Positions 43,789 through 52,401 of a DNA stretch of 64,000 nt are shown here, piece after piece. How positions within the stretch are numbered: position 1 is the first letter of the stretch; each line of letters starts with the position of its first letter. Source of the stretch: Elizabethkingia sp. YR214. Its GTDB lineage: Bacteria; Bacteroidota; Bacteroidia; Flavobacteriales; Weeksellaceae. The stretch lies in the NCBI RefSeq assembly GCF_003058195.1, contig NZ_QBUH01000005.1:62001-126000 (forward strand). The letters run 5' to 3'. The notes under the pieces are model-generated. The model saw only the letters and a list, made by a program, of their open reading frames with translations, ran no database searches and was not told where the DNA came from. A program made the translations under genes and the position numbers.

Positions 43789-44925
43789 TTACAAAGCTTG
43801 TTTTCTGTAATCTGTTGGTGTTTTTCCTGTATACTTTTTAAAAGAAGTATTAAACGAAGACTTGGAATTAAAACCAACCTGATACAAAATTTCCAAAACA
43901 GTCAGCTCTTTTTGAGATGGATCTTTTAGCATTTGCATGGCTTTTTCAATTCTATATTCATTCACGAAATCGAAAAAATGCTTGTCTATATACAAATTAA
44001 TCAAAGTCGATAAATCTTTCACAGGCATTTTAACTTGCTCCGCCAAATCTTGAATGGTTAACGAAGAATCCAAATAAGGTTCTTTTTCCACCATAATTTT
44101 TTTCAAGAATTCAATTTGTTCATTTTTTTCTTCATTTTCCAACAGACTAGGTTGTTGTTTTGAAGTAGTAGCTGCAATAGGTTGAAGATCGGAATTTACC
44201 CCTCTGAAAAACTCGGGATTATTTAGAGCAACAAAAAGATACCAGCACGTACAAAACAAAAATGCAAACCCATCAAGAGTTACAATCCATGAGTGAATTT
44301 CGCCCACACCAAAAATAAACCTTACCAGCCATCTTATCAGAACTATAAAATGCAAAACGTAATAGAGAATTGTTATCTTATAAAGGGCGTTGAGTGCAGA
44401 AGTATTGGGATTTGTGTAATTCTCGAGATAGACTATTTTAGACTTTCTAATCACCAAAAATGATGCAATAAAATAAACCTGAAATAACGCTTCAAAAAGG
44501 AAGAAAAAAAATTGCATAAGCGGCATATCATTCATGCTGTTTATAAATTTTATTTTTGCAGGTCGATCAACAAAAATAATTCCCCACATCATAAACGCAT
44601 TGAAAGCAAGAAACGGAATTACATGTATTAAATGCTTGCCTTTTAACCGAAAATTGGTATAACAAATGGACAACACATAAAGGTAAAATGTCGCCGAAAA
44701 CAAATAAACAAAACTCCAGCGAAATGCCTCGAAGTTGATATAATTAACCGGAAATCCTTGCTGCAAAAATTTGATGGCATCAACTGCATTTGTAAAAAGA
44801 AAGAACGCCAGCAGACAGTTTGAAAGTTTGTGTTTGGTCTTTACGGTAACCAAAAACAGGGCAAGTAAAAGTATCATGAAAATCCCAATAGAAGAAAAGA
44901 GATATAGAAAATTGTACCTGTCCAT
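43789..44925 (-). CDS. AraC-family regulator with N-terminal membrane domain
   Basis: A 378-aa protein. The first ~230 residues contain about seven hydrophobic helices; the C-terminal ~100 carry a double HTH of AraC type (LTIQDLAEQVKMPVKDLSTLINLYI and LEILYQVGFNSKSSFNTSFKKYTGKTPTDYRK). Membrane-anchored AraC regulators of this form are common in Flavobacteriia and sense unknown signals. It is likely to regulate the serine hydrolase gene downstream. Confidence 0.82.
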   Translation of the reverse strand: MDRYNFLYLFSSIGIFMILLLALFLVTVKTKHKLSNCLLAFFLFTNAVDAIKFLQQGFPVNYINFEAFRWSFVYLFSATFYLYVLSICYTNFRLKGKHLIHVIPFLAFNAFMMWGIIFVDRPAKIKFINSMNDMPLMQFFFFLFEALFQVYFIASFLVIRKSKIVYLENYTNPNTSALNALYKITILYYVLHFIVLIRWLVRFIFGVGEIHSWIVTLDGFAFLFCTCWYLFVALNNPEFFRGVNSDLQPIAATTSKQQPSLLENEEKNEQIEFLKKIMVEKEPYLDSSLTIQDLAEQVKMPVKDLSTLINLYIDKHFFDFVNEYRIEKAMQMLKDPSQKELTVLEILYQVGFNSKSSFNTSFKKYTGKTPTDYRKQAL

Positions 44926-45184
44926 ATTGTTTTAAAGCGGAATCAAATGTACTTCTTTTCAAAGATATTTTTCATGAAAAATTCGGATTAGAATGTTTAT
45001 TTAAGACAAAAACATTTGTAGAATTTAGTATTGATTATTGGAATTAAAAGTTACGAGGACGATATTCTTATTTTGTGTAATGATAAATATAAACTTCAGA
45101 CTATCAAATATAAAAAACCAAACGATTCATACATACTTTTTTAATTTCGATATAAATTCATAATAATTTAACCTATCGATTATA

Positions 45185-45335
45185 TATTTTATCATTAACG
45201 TGCAAAATTTTACTTTTCGTCGATCGCCCCCGAATAGATAGAAGATACTCTCATCTTATTTCTGCAAGCCTTCCATATTCTTTCTGGTTCTCTGGTTTAA
45301 CACTTAGCTGTTCTCCTAAATAACTTATCAGTATA
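45185..45335 (-). pseudogene. Possible decayed transposase fragment
   Basis: In the minus strand a broken frame reads YLGEQLSVKPENQKEYGRL then AEIR, a stop, then EYLLSIRGR. It faintly resembles the N-terminal region (DUF4158) of Tn3-family transposases. There is no start and there is an in-frame stop, and the similarity was judged by eye only. The rest of 44926-45345 shows nothing else that I can support. Confidence 0.2.
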
Positions 45336-45345
45336 AGCTAAGGTT

Positions 45346-45410
45346 AGTCATCCTAAAATAGGTTTACTATATTGGAAATAAAATTAAGTAAAACCTATTT
45401 TAGGATGACT
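45346..45410. repeat. 20-bp perfect inverted repeat next to the metallo-beta-lactamase gene
   Basis: Left arm AGTCATCCTAAAATAGGTTT (45346-45365) and its exact reverse complement (45391-45410) are separated by 25 nt. The right arm ends 7 nt from the beta-lactamase stop codon. There is no T run after the stem on the minus strand, so it is not a standard terminator. It could be a pair of transposon ends left after deletion, or a miniature element. Confidence 0.65.
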
Positions 45411-45417
45411 CAATATT

Positions 45418-46137
45418 TTATTTTTTGTTCAGAAGCTCCAGAGTATGCTCTACATGTCCGCCACCTTTCCATTCGTCATGACCTGGAATAATTAATGTAG
45501 CCTGTGAATATCTAGTTTTTAGTTTTGCCATAGTCTGTGGCCATTGTTTCACATTTGCCTCACCAGTATATCCCAAATCAACAGCAGCATTACTTTTCAC
45601 AAGACATCCACCATCTAGTATATTATATTTTGGAAACCATACGACTACATTATCTACCGTGTGTCCTTCTCCAAGAAAATCTACAATAAACTCTTCCCCA
45701 CCAATACGATAAGGCTTACCTATTTTTATGATTTCGCTTGACGTTGCCTTCCCTTCTTTCTTCAGCAGTTCATTCGTTTTCAGAGTAGCATAGGTTTTAA
45801 TTCCTTTTTTATTGTAAAAACTCAAATCACCTGCACGGTCAGCATGTGAATGAGTAGCAAACACAGCAATAACAGGTAGATTATGACGTTTTTTTATAGT
45901 ATCCATAAGGCTTTGATATTGTGTTTTCTGCCAAGGCACATCAAATAAAACGACACCCTTTTTTGTAATGAGATACACTGCATTTGTAGAATACTCTTTA
46001 CCTCCAAATACTCCAAAAGTTTTGTAGATATATAGATTAGGTTTAATTGGAGGTTCAATAACAAAATCCCTTATCTGAGCATGTGCAAAAGAACTTAGGA
46101 GAATCGAAACAATAAAAAACTGAATGCTTTTTTTCAT
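45418..46137 (-). CDS. Subclass B1 metallo-beta-lactamase, IND-like
   Basis: A 239-aa protein with a signal peptide cleaved near residue 20. All B1 zinc ligands are present: H96, H98 and H159 for Zn1; D100, C178 and H220 for Zn2 (motifs HSHADRAG, GEGHTVDN, GGCLVKS, PGHDEWKGGGH). The sequence is recognisably of the IND family of Chryseobacterium indologenes (FGVFGGKEYS, DVPWQKTQYQSLMDTIKKRH). The residue between the second His and the Asp is Ala, where I remember Asp in IND enzymes. Such enzymes hydrolyse carbapenems and most other beta-lactams in the periplasm. Exact variant needs a database comparison. Confidence 0.88.
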   Translation of the reverse strand: MKKSIQFFIVSILLSSFAHAQIRDFVIEPPIKPNLYIYKTFGVFGGKEYSTNAVYLITKKGVVLFDVPWQKTQYQSLMDTIKKRHNLPVIAVFATHSHADRAGDLSFYNKKGIKTYATLKTNELLKKEGKATSSEIIKIGKPYRIGGEEFIVDFLGEGHTVDNVVVWFPKYNILDGGCLVKSNAAVDLGYTGEANVKQWPQTMAKLKTRYSQATLIIPGHDEWKGGGHVEHTLELLNKK

Positions 46138-46210
46138 AATTTTTAAGATTATTAAAATTTTAGTAATGATTAGAAAAATAATGTCTAAATAGTAGGTTTA
46201 GCAAACTAAT

Positions 46211-47335
46211 TTATTTTGGTTGCTGCTGGGTTACACAATGGATCATCCCGCCGTTGGCATATAAATTACGTACATCAATCCCTACTACAACTCTGCCAGG
46301 ATACAGTTTTTGTATCATTTTATTGGCAACCACATCATTAGGGTCGTTGTAATTTGGTACCAATACTTTCTTGTTGGCAATATAATAATTGATGTATGAG
46401 CCTTTATAACCCAGCTTTTTACCGTAGGCAGTTGTTACATCGTTTTGGGTTAAAGGCAGCTTAACTATTTTATAAGGTTCTCCTTTTTTATTGTCGGCCT
46501 CATATAGTATATCAATATCCTGCTCGGGTACTTGCCATTCCAGCAGATCGTCCTCACTCATCGTTACCAGTGTATTTTTGTTGCCAAATCGGGCAAACCC
46601 ATCAATATGCATATCGGTAATTTCTAAGCCTGCTGTGCCGTTTAGCCAAATAAAATTATTTACGCCCAGGTATCTGGTAAAAATGGCTTCAGCCTGCGCC
46701 TGTGTCATCCCAGGGTTTCTGTTGTTGTTTAGGATGGCACTTTTGGTCGCCAAAAAAGTTCCTGATCCATCAATTTCAAAAGCTCCACCTTCGTTTACAA
46801 CCACTTCGTTCAGGTTGATGCTTAAAAGGTTTTGATGCTTTGCAATTTTAGAAGGAATAAGGTTGCAGTTTTTGTAGGCCACTTTTTTGCCCCAGCCATT
46901 AAATCCCCAGTCTGTTATTACCAGCTCCCCTTTTTTATCCTTTACATAAATGGGACCATTGTCCCTTACCCAAACATCATCTGTTGGATAAATATTGAAA
47001 TCCACATTTTTTAGCGGCACGCCTGCGGCTTGCAGCAAAACTGTAATCCTGTTTTTTTCTGTTTCATCGTAGGCTATAATATGCACTATCTCGCTATCGA
47101 CCAAGGCCTGTGTCATTTTTACCCAGGTATCATCCAGGCTATTTCGGTAGTTAATACCGAATTGGTAATGATGCGGCCATTGCAGCCATGTACCTTCGTG
47201 GGGAGCCGACTCTTCGGGCATAGTGTACTGAATTTCATCATTTCCCTGTGGGATGTTTTTTTTCACTTTCTGTCCATAAGAATCGGTAGAAAGGATCGTG
47301 CTGATTAAAGTCATAATGAATAGCTTTTGTTGCAT
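46211..47335 (-). CDS. Exported agmatine deiminase / peptidyl-arginine deiminase family protein
   Basis: A 374-aa protein with a signal peptide (MQQKLFIMTLISTILSTDSYGQ), unlike cytosolic agmatine deiminases. Family motifs: EGTWLQWPH, DDVWVRDNGP, NEGGAFEIDG, HIDGFARF, and the catalytic Cys367 in GGMIHCVTQQQP. It would hydrolyse a guanidino group (agmatine or arginine-derived) in the periplasm; the true substrate is not certain. It is 73 nt upstream of the metallo-beta-lactamase, and an AraC-type gene precedes it by 67 nt. Confidence 0.82.
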   Translation of the reverse strand: MQQKLFIMTLISTILSTDSYGQKVKKNIPQGNDEIQYTMPEESAPHEGTWLQWPHHYQFGINYRNSLDDTWVKMTQALVDSEIVHIIAYDETEKNRITVLLQAAGVPLKNVDFNIYPTDDVWVRDNGPIYVKDKKGELVITDWGFNGWGKKVAYKNCNLIPSKIAKHQNLLSINLNEVVVNEGGAFEIDGSGTFLATKSAILNNNRNPGMTQAQAEAIFTRYLGVNNFIWLNGTAGLEITDMHIDGFARFGNKNTLVTMSEDDLLEWQVPEQDIDILYEADNKKGEPYKIVKLPLTQNDVTTAYGKKLGYKGSYINYYIANKKVLVPNYNDPNDVVANKMIQKLYPGRVVVGIDVRNLYANGGMIHCVTQQQPK

Positions 47336-47402
47336 CTTTGTGTTTTATTTTCTTTACAAAGTAAGGGCAAAAAACACCTGCACTATTGTCCAAAATTGAC
47401 AA

Positions 47403-48224
47403 CTATTTCTTTTTTATGGGTACTAAAATTTCGGTAATGTAATGCTCTTCTTTTACAGTATTAAACTCCTCTTTTACATAGTATTCTACAATCGGGGAAC
47501 TATCAAACTCTAAATCCGAATTAAAAAGCCAGTCGTGGTATATGCATCTGTAAGTATCTTCAATATTGTCATAGCTGCCTTTATGAATGTATTTGGCATA
47601 TTTTCCACCCAAAATATGCATCGAAATAAAATCTTTATCAAGTGGGTCTTTGGTTACACAGGCTTCGTATCTGCACCGCGTTTTATTGGTAATAAGCGGC
47701 TCGTCTACAATTATGCCATAACAGGCTATACTTGCATCGTCACTGAAAATGGCATTGATTTTATCCCAAGCCAAATCTATATTGCTGCGGTCGTAGTTTT
47801 TTGTTTGTACTGCAATAAAAAATACTTCGATCTGGTTTAGATAAACTATTTCCCTAGCTATATTAGGGTACTCTTTTGGATAGTTACTGATAAAGCCATT
47901 AAAAAGTTCCTGTTTGGCCGCTCTGGCCTGAAGGGGTGACATATCGAATTGCTTTTTAAACGATTTGGAGAAGGATTGCAAACTTTCAAAACCCACAGTA
48001 TAAGCAATCTCGGTAATAGGAGCATGTGTATAAAGAAGCATTTTATAGGCATTTTCTAGCTTCAGTCTTTTTTGAAACGCGCCCAGAGATTCCTTGAAAA
48101 TATTTTTGAATACGCGTTGTATATTGCGATAGGAATAATTGGAAAGTTGTTCTATTTTTTGGATCGGGATATTTTGATTGTAATTATTCTCAATGTATTT
48201 GATGATATGTTGAATTCTTTCCAT
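47403..48224 (-). CDS. AraC-family regulator with C-terminal GyrI-like domain
   Basis: A 273-aa protein: N-terminal AraC double HTH at residues 1-105 (IPIQKIEQLSNYSYRNIQRVFKNIF, ITEIAYTVGFESLQSFSKSFKKQF) and a C-terminal GyrI/effector-binding domain (about 115-270; EVFFIAVQTKNYD, ARCRYEACV-like CRYEACVTKD, GGKYAKYIHKGSYD). These regulators bind small hydrophobic or cationic ligands. It is upstream and co-directional with the deiminase gene, and so is its likely regulator. Confidence 0.85.
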   Translation of the reverse strand: MERIQHIIKYIENNYNQNIPIQKIEQLSNYSYRNIQRVFKNIFKESLGAFQKRLKLENAYKMLLYTHAPITEIAYTVGFESLQSFSKSFKKQFDMSPLQARAAKQELFNGFISNYPKEYPNIAREIVYLNQIEVFFIAVQTKNYDRSNIDLAWDKINAIFSDDASIACYGIIVDEPLITNKTRCRYEACVTKDPLDKDFISMHILGGKYAKYIHKGSYDNIEDTYRCIYHDWLFNSDLEFDSSPIVEYYVKEEFNTVKEEHYITEILVPIKKK

Positions 48225-48654
48225 GCCTACATTTTACGAAAAAATTGCTAAAACAAATTTAACGGATAATTTTTTTAAAAATAATATTATCATATAAATT
48301 CCTCATAGCTATCATTGTTCAACCTTCCACTAACAGCATCATAATCTACAAAAAATAACTTTCTTATACATACGCGTCATTATTCGTACTCACTTTCTGT
48401 AATTCGTTCATAGTTTTATCAATATCTATACTTACCGAAATACTCCAATCATTTAACCAGCCCGATATTTGAATAAGAGCAGGATTATCACTTATGAAGT
48501 CGTGATTTTTTATTTTGTCAAAAGCTTTTTACTGGATTGATTCTTTTTATCACATTACAAGTTTTAAATAGAGACTCTAATTTCACAAGATCTTTTATCC
48601 TTTTCCAGAGGACCGAAGCTTGTACAATGTGTGATAATAATTAAAATCCAATGT
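48225..48654. other. Intergenic region with no supported gene
   Basis: About 430 nt between the AraC/GyrI gene and the terminator at 48655-48683. It contains scattered short frames only and no repeat or promoter that I could defend. It separates the beta-lactamase block from the second surface-protein cassette. Confidence 0.4.
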
Positions 48655-48683
48655 AAAAAAAACAGAGAGGCTTTGCCTCTCTG
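48655..48683 (-). terminator. Terminator at the end of the second surface cassette
   Basis: CAGAGAGGC / GCCTCTCTG with a 3-nt loop, followed by eight T residues on the minus strand. Confidence 0.85.
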
Positions 48684-48734
48684 AAAGCCAAATAGGAGCT
48701 TTTTTCACAAACAAATGATAAGAATATTGTTAAA

Positions 48735-49039
48735 TTATTTAGAAGACAGATGCTTTATGGCTTCATTCATTACCCTGTCTACAAAAGTTTTAGGAGCGCT
48801 TTGCATTGCTTTTACCTCAGCATCAGTAGGTGGTGTTACATCACTTCTTCCAAAAGTTTTTAAAGCCAAAAATTTAGGATAGTACTCGCTGTAAATAGCA
48901 ATCCATTCCATCCTTTCTTTTTTGCTCTTAGAAATAGTTATAACGCTGATCCATTACTGTCCAGAAGATTTTAAATAATAGCCTGCCACAAATTAGTTAT
49001 CAGATACATTTATATTAGATGCCAAATTTTGATCGAATA
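48735..49039 (-). pseudogene. Broken gene at the end of cassette 2
   Basis: One minus-strand frame reads DQNLASNINVSDN, stop, FVAGYYLKSSGQ, stop, WISVITISKSKKERMEW and continues to KHLSSK and a terminal stop at 48735. Two internal stops (both TAA) interrupt an otherwise protein-like frame, and a terminator follows directly. From the last internal ATG only 59 aa remain. No family was recognised. It starts just after the gene at 49062-49946 and may once have been its co-transcribed partner. Confidence 0.5.
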
Positions 49040-49061
49040 AACAAAAATTAGAATAATATCT

Positions 49062-49946
49062 TTATTTTTTTATGTTTAACTTAGAAACAGACTCGAGATA
49101 TTTAGTTTCATTTTGTTGTTTTAAGAAATATTCTACACGCTCTGTGAAGTCCCGGTACATTTCCAGACGGTTCAGTTTTAAACATATAAGACCGTAACTG
49201 CTTGCAAAAATTTTTTTATTTTTTAAAACCTTAGTATGAATATTGACCCAGCCTTCTATCACGGCCATCCAGTGGCCTGAGTTATACAATCTGTCCCATT
49301 TCATTTCTTTCACAATAAAATTGGAGATATTTAATGCTTTCATTTTTTCCTCTTCATATAATTTTGTCCCCAGCCCATTGGTGATATTAACAATTTGTAA
49401 AAAAGAGCAAATGTAATCTCCATCTTTCATTAATTTCTCCTGAAAATCTTCGTAAACTGCTTTTTGGGTTATCATTTCTGCTTCGAAAAATTTATATTTT
49501 TTTTCTTCCTCAGAATAAGACTTTATAGCCATTAGCATAGACTGGTATTTATTCAGGATCTTCTCCTGTTCTCTGTACAGCTTATTTAGTTTCGCATTAT
49601 CGGTATTGTTTGTAAAATGCACATTACTTTCATTTGGCTTATCCGACTCGCAACTTATATCAAAATCATATCCTGGTATGTACAAATCTAAACCGCCACC
49701 TTCTTCGGTGCGAAGCAGCCATCTGCTCATCCCTTCATATCCTTTATATTCTTTAGGAATAATTATAGAAAATTTACCGTCACCGGGTATTGTGCTCTGC
49801 AGGATTTTTTTATACTCATTTCCCTGAAAGATAACAAATTCATATTCTTTCCCTGCAAATTTGGGAAAACTCATATTAATGGTCTGACAATTTCCTTCAA
49901 AAACACTTACCATCAGTATAAATAATATAAACACTCTCCTAATCAT
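49062..49946 (-). CDS. Exported protein resembling the DUF4369 N-terminal part of TlpA-like thioredoxins, without the thioredoxin domain
   Basis: A 294-aa protein with a signal peptide (MIRRVFILFILMVSVFEGNCQ). The first ~100 residues are a beta-sandwich-like domain (FAGKEYEFVIFQGN, IPGDGKFSIIIP, LDLYIPGYDFDISCE). This is the pattern of DUF4369 domains usually followed by a C-terminal thioredoxin fold. The rest is helical, and no CxxC is present. It follows the fimbrillin-like gene of cassette 2 by 77 nt. Cassette 1 has no equivalent. Confidence 0.55.
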   Translation of the reverse strand: MIRRVFILFILMVSVFEGNCQTINMSFPKFAGKEYEFVIFQGNEYKKILQSTIPGDGKFSIIIPKEYKGYEGMSRWLLRTEEGGGLDLYIPGYDFDISCESDKPNESNVHFTNNTDNAKLNKLYREQEKILNKYQSMLMAIKSYSEEEKKYKFFEAEMITQKAVYEDFQEKLMKDGDYICSFLQIVNITNGLGTKLYEEEKMKALNISNFIVKEMKWDRLYNSGHWMAVIEGWVNIHTKVLKNKKIFASSYGLICLKLNRLEMYRDFTERVEYFLKQQNETKYLESVSKLNIKK

Positions 49947-50023
49947 ACTTTAATTACTTTTTTATAAATTAAAATATGTTATTTCAATGGCAGATTACAC
50001 CATCAAAATAACATGTTTTATAA

Positions 50024-51631
50024 TTAGTTGGCCATACAGCGAACCGGAGCTGCTGCATTTCTTTCGAGTCCATCAACTGATGTTAGCGTATTAGAAGTAA
50101 ATCCAAGACGTACTCCGTAACCATTATATAATGTTGAAGACCAATATAGCCCCCAAGATCCTCTACCTGAAATTCCTGTGTTACGCCAGCCTGCAGCCGG
50201 TAAGAATAAGGTCTCCTTACCATTAGCGCCAAAATATATACCACTCCCAAAATTTGCAGAATCACTATTCCAAGTACCTACTCTTCTTATTTGAGGATTA
50301 TTGGTAAGTACATATCCCCATTCAGTACTCGAAGGCACACGATACCCTGTTGGACATGGGTTGGCAAAAGTACCCAAGGGAGTTGCATTATAATTAAATC
50401 CACTACTAACAGGACCTGGAGTAGATTGATCCACGGCCTGAGAAACATACCTGTCGGTTTGAGATGCAACAGCTCCCCACTGATATTTTGCTCCATGAAT
50501 TTCCCTTACCGGAGAAAAGCCGTTGACAGTCTGATCTGCTCCCAGGTTATGGCACATAAATGCTTTAAAATTTGCAGGATTCGTATTAGCCCCGATATAA
50601 GCGCCGCACGTCTTAAAATTCACCGTAATATTTTGTTTGCGCTCCGGAGTAATCGCAAAAGAAGGGATTGTAAGACTCCTCAAACTGCCTCCAACTGTTA
50701 TATCTGCTGTTAAACGCCCCACATTAGAGGGATTATTATCATCGCTAGCATTTGCCTGTGCATTTACCCATACCGGAGCAGATGTAGCAGTGTTCGAAGG
50801 AAATGGTCCTGCAAAAACTACCGGTACATTTGCATTGGTTGCTCCTCTTGTTATATTCCCCGTAGATAATGCAAAGGTTCCTGTTGTACTGTGAGGCTGA
50901 ATCTTGGCATTGGAAATGCTCGTAATCGTCCCCATTCCTAAATTTGTTACATCTAAAGTGGTGGTTATTAAACTTAATTTATGGCGTAAGTTCAGATTTA
51001 ATGTATTTGTAATGTTCCCATCAGGGGTTAATGCCAATTTCTGATACATGAAATCAGGATTCGCATTATCATAATTTACCACAGCACTGCTGATATTAGC
51101 CTGTTCTCCGGAACTAATTGCCGGTAATGTTGAGGTTCCGTAAGAATAGGCCACTATATTATAAGCCACTCCTGAATCTAACATCATGGGAACTGATGTC
51201 TGCCCCACAATATAATCCTGATGCGCCTGATAACTCCCATCACTGGCTCTGTAGGCTATGGTTCTAAATGAAATACCCACACCAAACGGATCTCCTGCAA
51301 CGGCGGCCATAGCGCCTCCACCTACAGAGGCTTGAGCCCCGTTTTTCAATATACCCGAATCAGATTCCACTAATATTTCCGCCTGAGTACTCGGATCTAC
51401 CATTGCAATGTGACTATGGGTAACAGCATTTATTGGGGTTGATTTTACAGAGGCCTGTAGTGCACTGGGTTTTGAAGTATCATCATCAAAACTGCTGCCA
51501 GTTAAATTAAACTTTACGGGTGCACGGCCTGACGTAATATTCCTTACTTCCGTCTCACTTCTGCACGATGTCATTAATGAAAGAGCAGGTAAAGAAGCTA
51601 AAATAAAGAGGCTTTTAATATTTTTTTTCAT
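50024..51631 (-). CDS. Fimbrillin-like lipoprotein with C-terminal FISUMP-type domain (cassette 2)
   Basis: A 535-aa lipoprotein (LSLMTSC lipobox, Cys about residue 23, followed by RSE). Beta-rich Ser/Thr/Ala-rich N-terminal region with KFNLTGSSFDDD, matching SFNLTESDFDES in the cassette 1 protein. The C-terminal ~170 residues show the FISUMP pattern: GAKYQWGAV, NPCPTGYRVPSSTEWGYV, LFLPAAGWRN, YWSSTLYNGYG and a final APVRCMAN. Probably a surface or pilus-associated protein. The 69-aa peptide gene is 45 nt upstream. Confidence 0.72.
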   Translation of the reverse strand: MKKNIKSLFILASLPALSLMTSCRSETEVRNITSGRAPVKFNLTGSSFDDDTSKPSALQASVKSTPINAVTHSHIAMVDPSTQAEILVESDSGILKNGAQASVGGGAMAAVAGDPFGVGISFRTIAYRASDGSYQAHQDYIVGQTSVPMMLDSGVAYNIVAYSYGTSTLPAISSGEQANISSAVVNYDNANPDFMYQKLALTPDGNITNTLNLNLRHKLSLITTTLDVTNLGMGTITSISNAKIQPHSTTGTFALSTGNITRGATNANVPVVFAGPFPSNTATSAPVWVNAQANASDDNNPSNVGRLTADITVGGSLRSLTIPSFAITPERKQNITVNFKTCGAYIGANTNPANFKAFMCHNLGADQTVNGFSPVREIHGAKYQWGAVASQTDRYVSQAVDQSTPGPVSSGFNYNATPLGTFANPCPTGYRVPSSTEWGYVLTNNPQIRRVGTWNSDSANFGSGIYFGANGKETLFLPAAGWRNTGISGRGSWGLYWSSTLYNGYGVRLGFTSNTLTSVDGLERNAAAPVRCMAN

Positions 51632-51676
51632 TGTTTTTAATTCTTAAATGTTATACAATTTCAAAATTTTGAGAAC

Positions 51677-51886
51677 TTAGAACGAAGAATCAAATACAGT
51701 ATTATCTTCACCCACAAAGTCTGTAGAAACAGCACTTGTATTTCCCGAAACGGCTACCGGTTCTACAGCAGCTGAACTGGCCGCAAATCCTTGTTCCATT
51801 TCAATTTTCTGAACTTCCACAATAGGAGGGACATACACTTTTTTGGTAAGCACCTCGAAAGGTTCTTGGTTTTTTGTTTTTTTCAT
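51677..51886 (-). CDS. Small cassette peptide of the YVPP...E.GFAA type (cassette 2)
   Basis: A 69-aa protein with KKVYVPPIVEVQKIEMEQGFAASSA, then an Ala/Val/Ser-rich tail. It shares YVPP[VI]VEV-x3-E[IM]Ex-GFAA with the 67-aa peptide at 9022-9225, while the tails differ completely. It has the same position, immediately before a fimbrillin-like lipoprotein gene. No signal peptide. Function unknown. Confidence 0.6.
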   Translation of the reverse strand: MKKTKNQEPFEVLTKKVYVPPIVEVQKIEMEQGFAASSAAVEPVAVSGNTSAVSTDFVGEDNTVFDSSF

Positions 51887-52352
51887 CTTGATTTTAATTT
51901 ATAGTTAAATGTCTTGCATACAACAAAAAATATGTTTTATGAAATATTCGCAAATCTAGCTATGCTTCAAGCGTTCAACTAAAAAACAACATACCCATCG
52001 TATCCCCATTCGTCTAAAACAGCCTGACAATAATGCTTACAGAATATTGTCTATTCCTGTCAACAAAGCCACTATTTACTATATAGTGCTAATTAGTGTT
52101 TGTACATCCTATGTAACAGAAATAATAAATTATGAATAGGGAGTGGTTTATTAGAAATTGATCAATATTTCTTGTTATTACACCTGAAAGTTGTTGATAA
52201 TTCAATGCTGTCGAAAGTAGTATTTACTATTTCAATCCGATTAAGATTAATATAAGTACTGTTTTAAATTTATCTTTATACGTACAAAAGTTCTGTATTA
52301 CATCTTCGGATCTATATTTAGCTCCAAGCATCAAGAAAATTTTGGAATTCAA
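51887..52352. other. Long leader or intergenic region upstream of the cassette 2 peptide
   Basis: About 465 nt with no gene seen. It must hold the promoter of the peptide/fimbrillin genes. Only weak pairings are visible (for example GCATA near 51914 with TATGC near 51960); the three-way junction of cassette 1 is not present in the same form. Confidence 0.35.
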
Positions 52353-52401
52353 AAAAAAGAGAACCCCTGCATAATGAATGCGTTAGAGTTCCCTATAAAC
52401 T
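52353..52401 (-). terminator. Terminator-like hairpin upstream of cassette 2
   Basis: On the minus strand AGGGAACTCTAACGCAT pairs imperfectly with ATGCAGGGGTTCTCT and is followed by eight T residues. It lies about 375 nt past the regulator stop. The sequence between (52402-52775) holds one of the recurrent CAAACAAATGATAA-like boxes and a doubtful 41-codon frame. Confidence 0.6.

Noticed and set aside
46211-47335. Cytosolic agmatine deiminase for putrescine synthesis
   Set aside because: A signal peptide is present and no N-carbamoylputrescine amidase gene is adjacent, so the polyamine role was not assigned.
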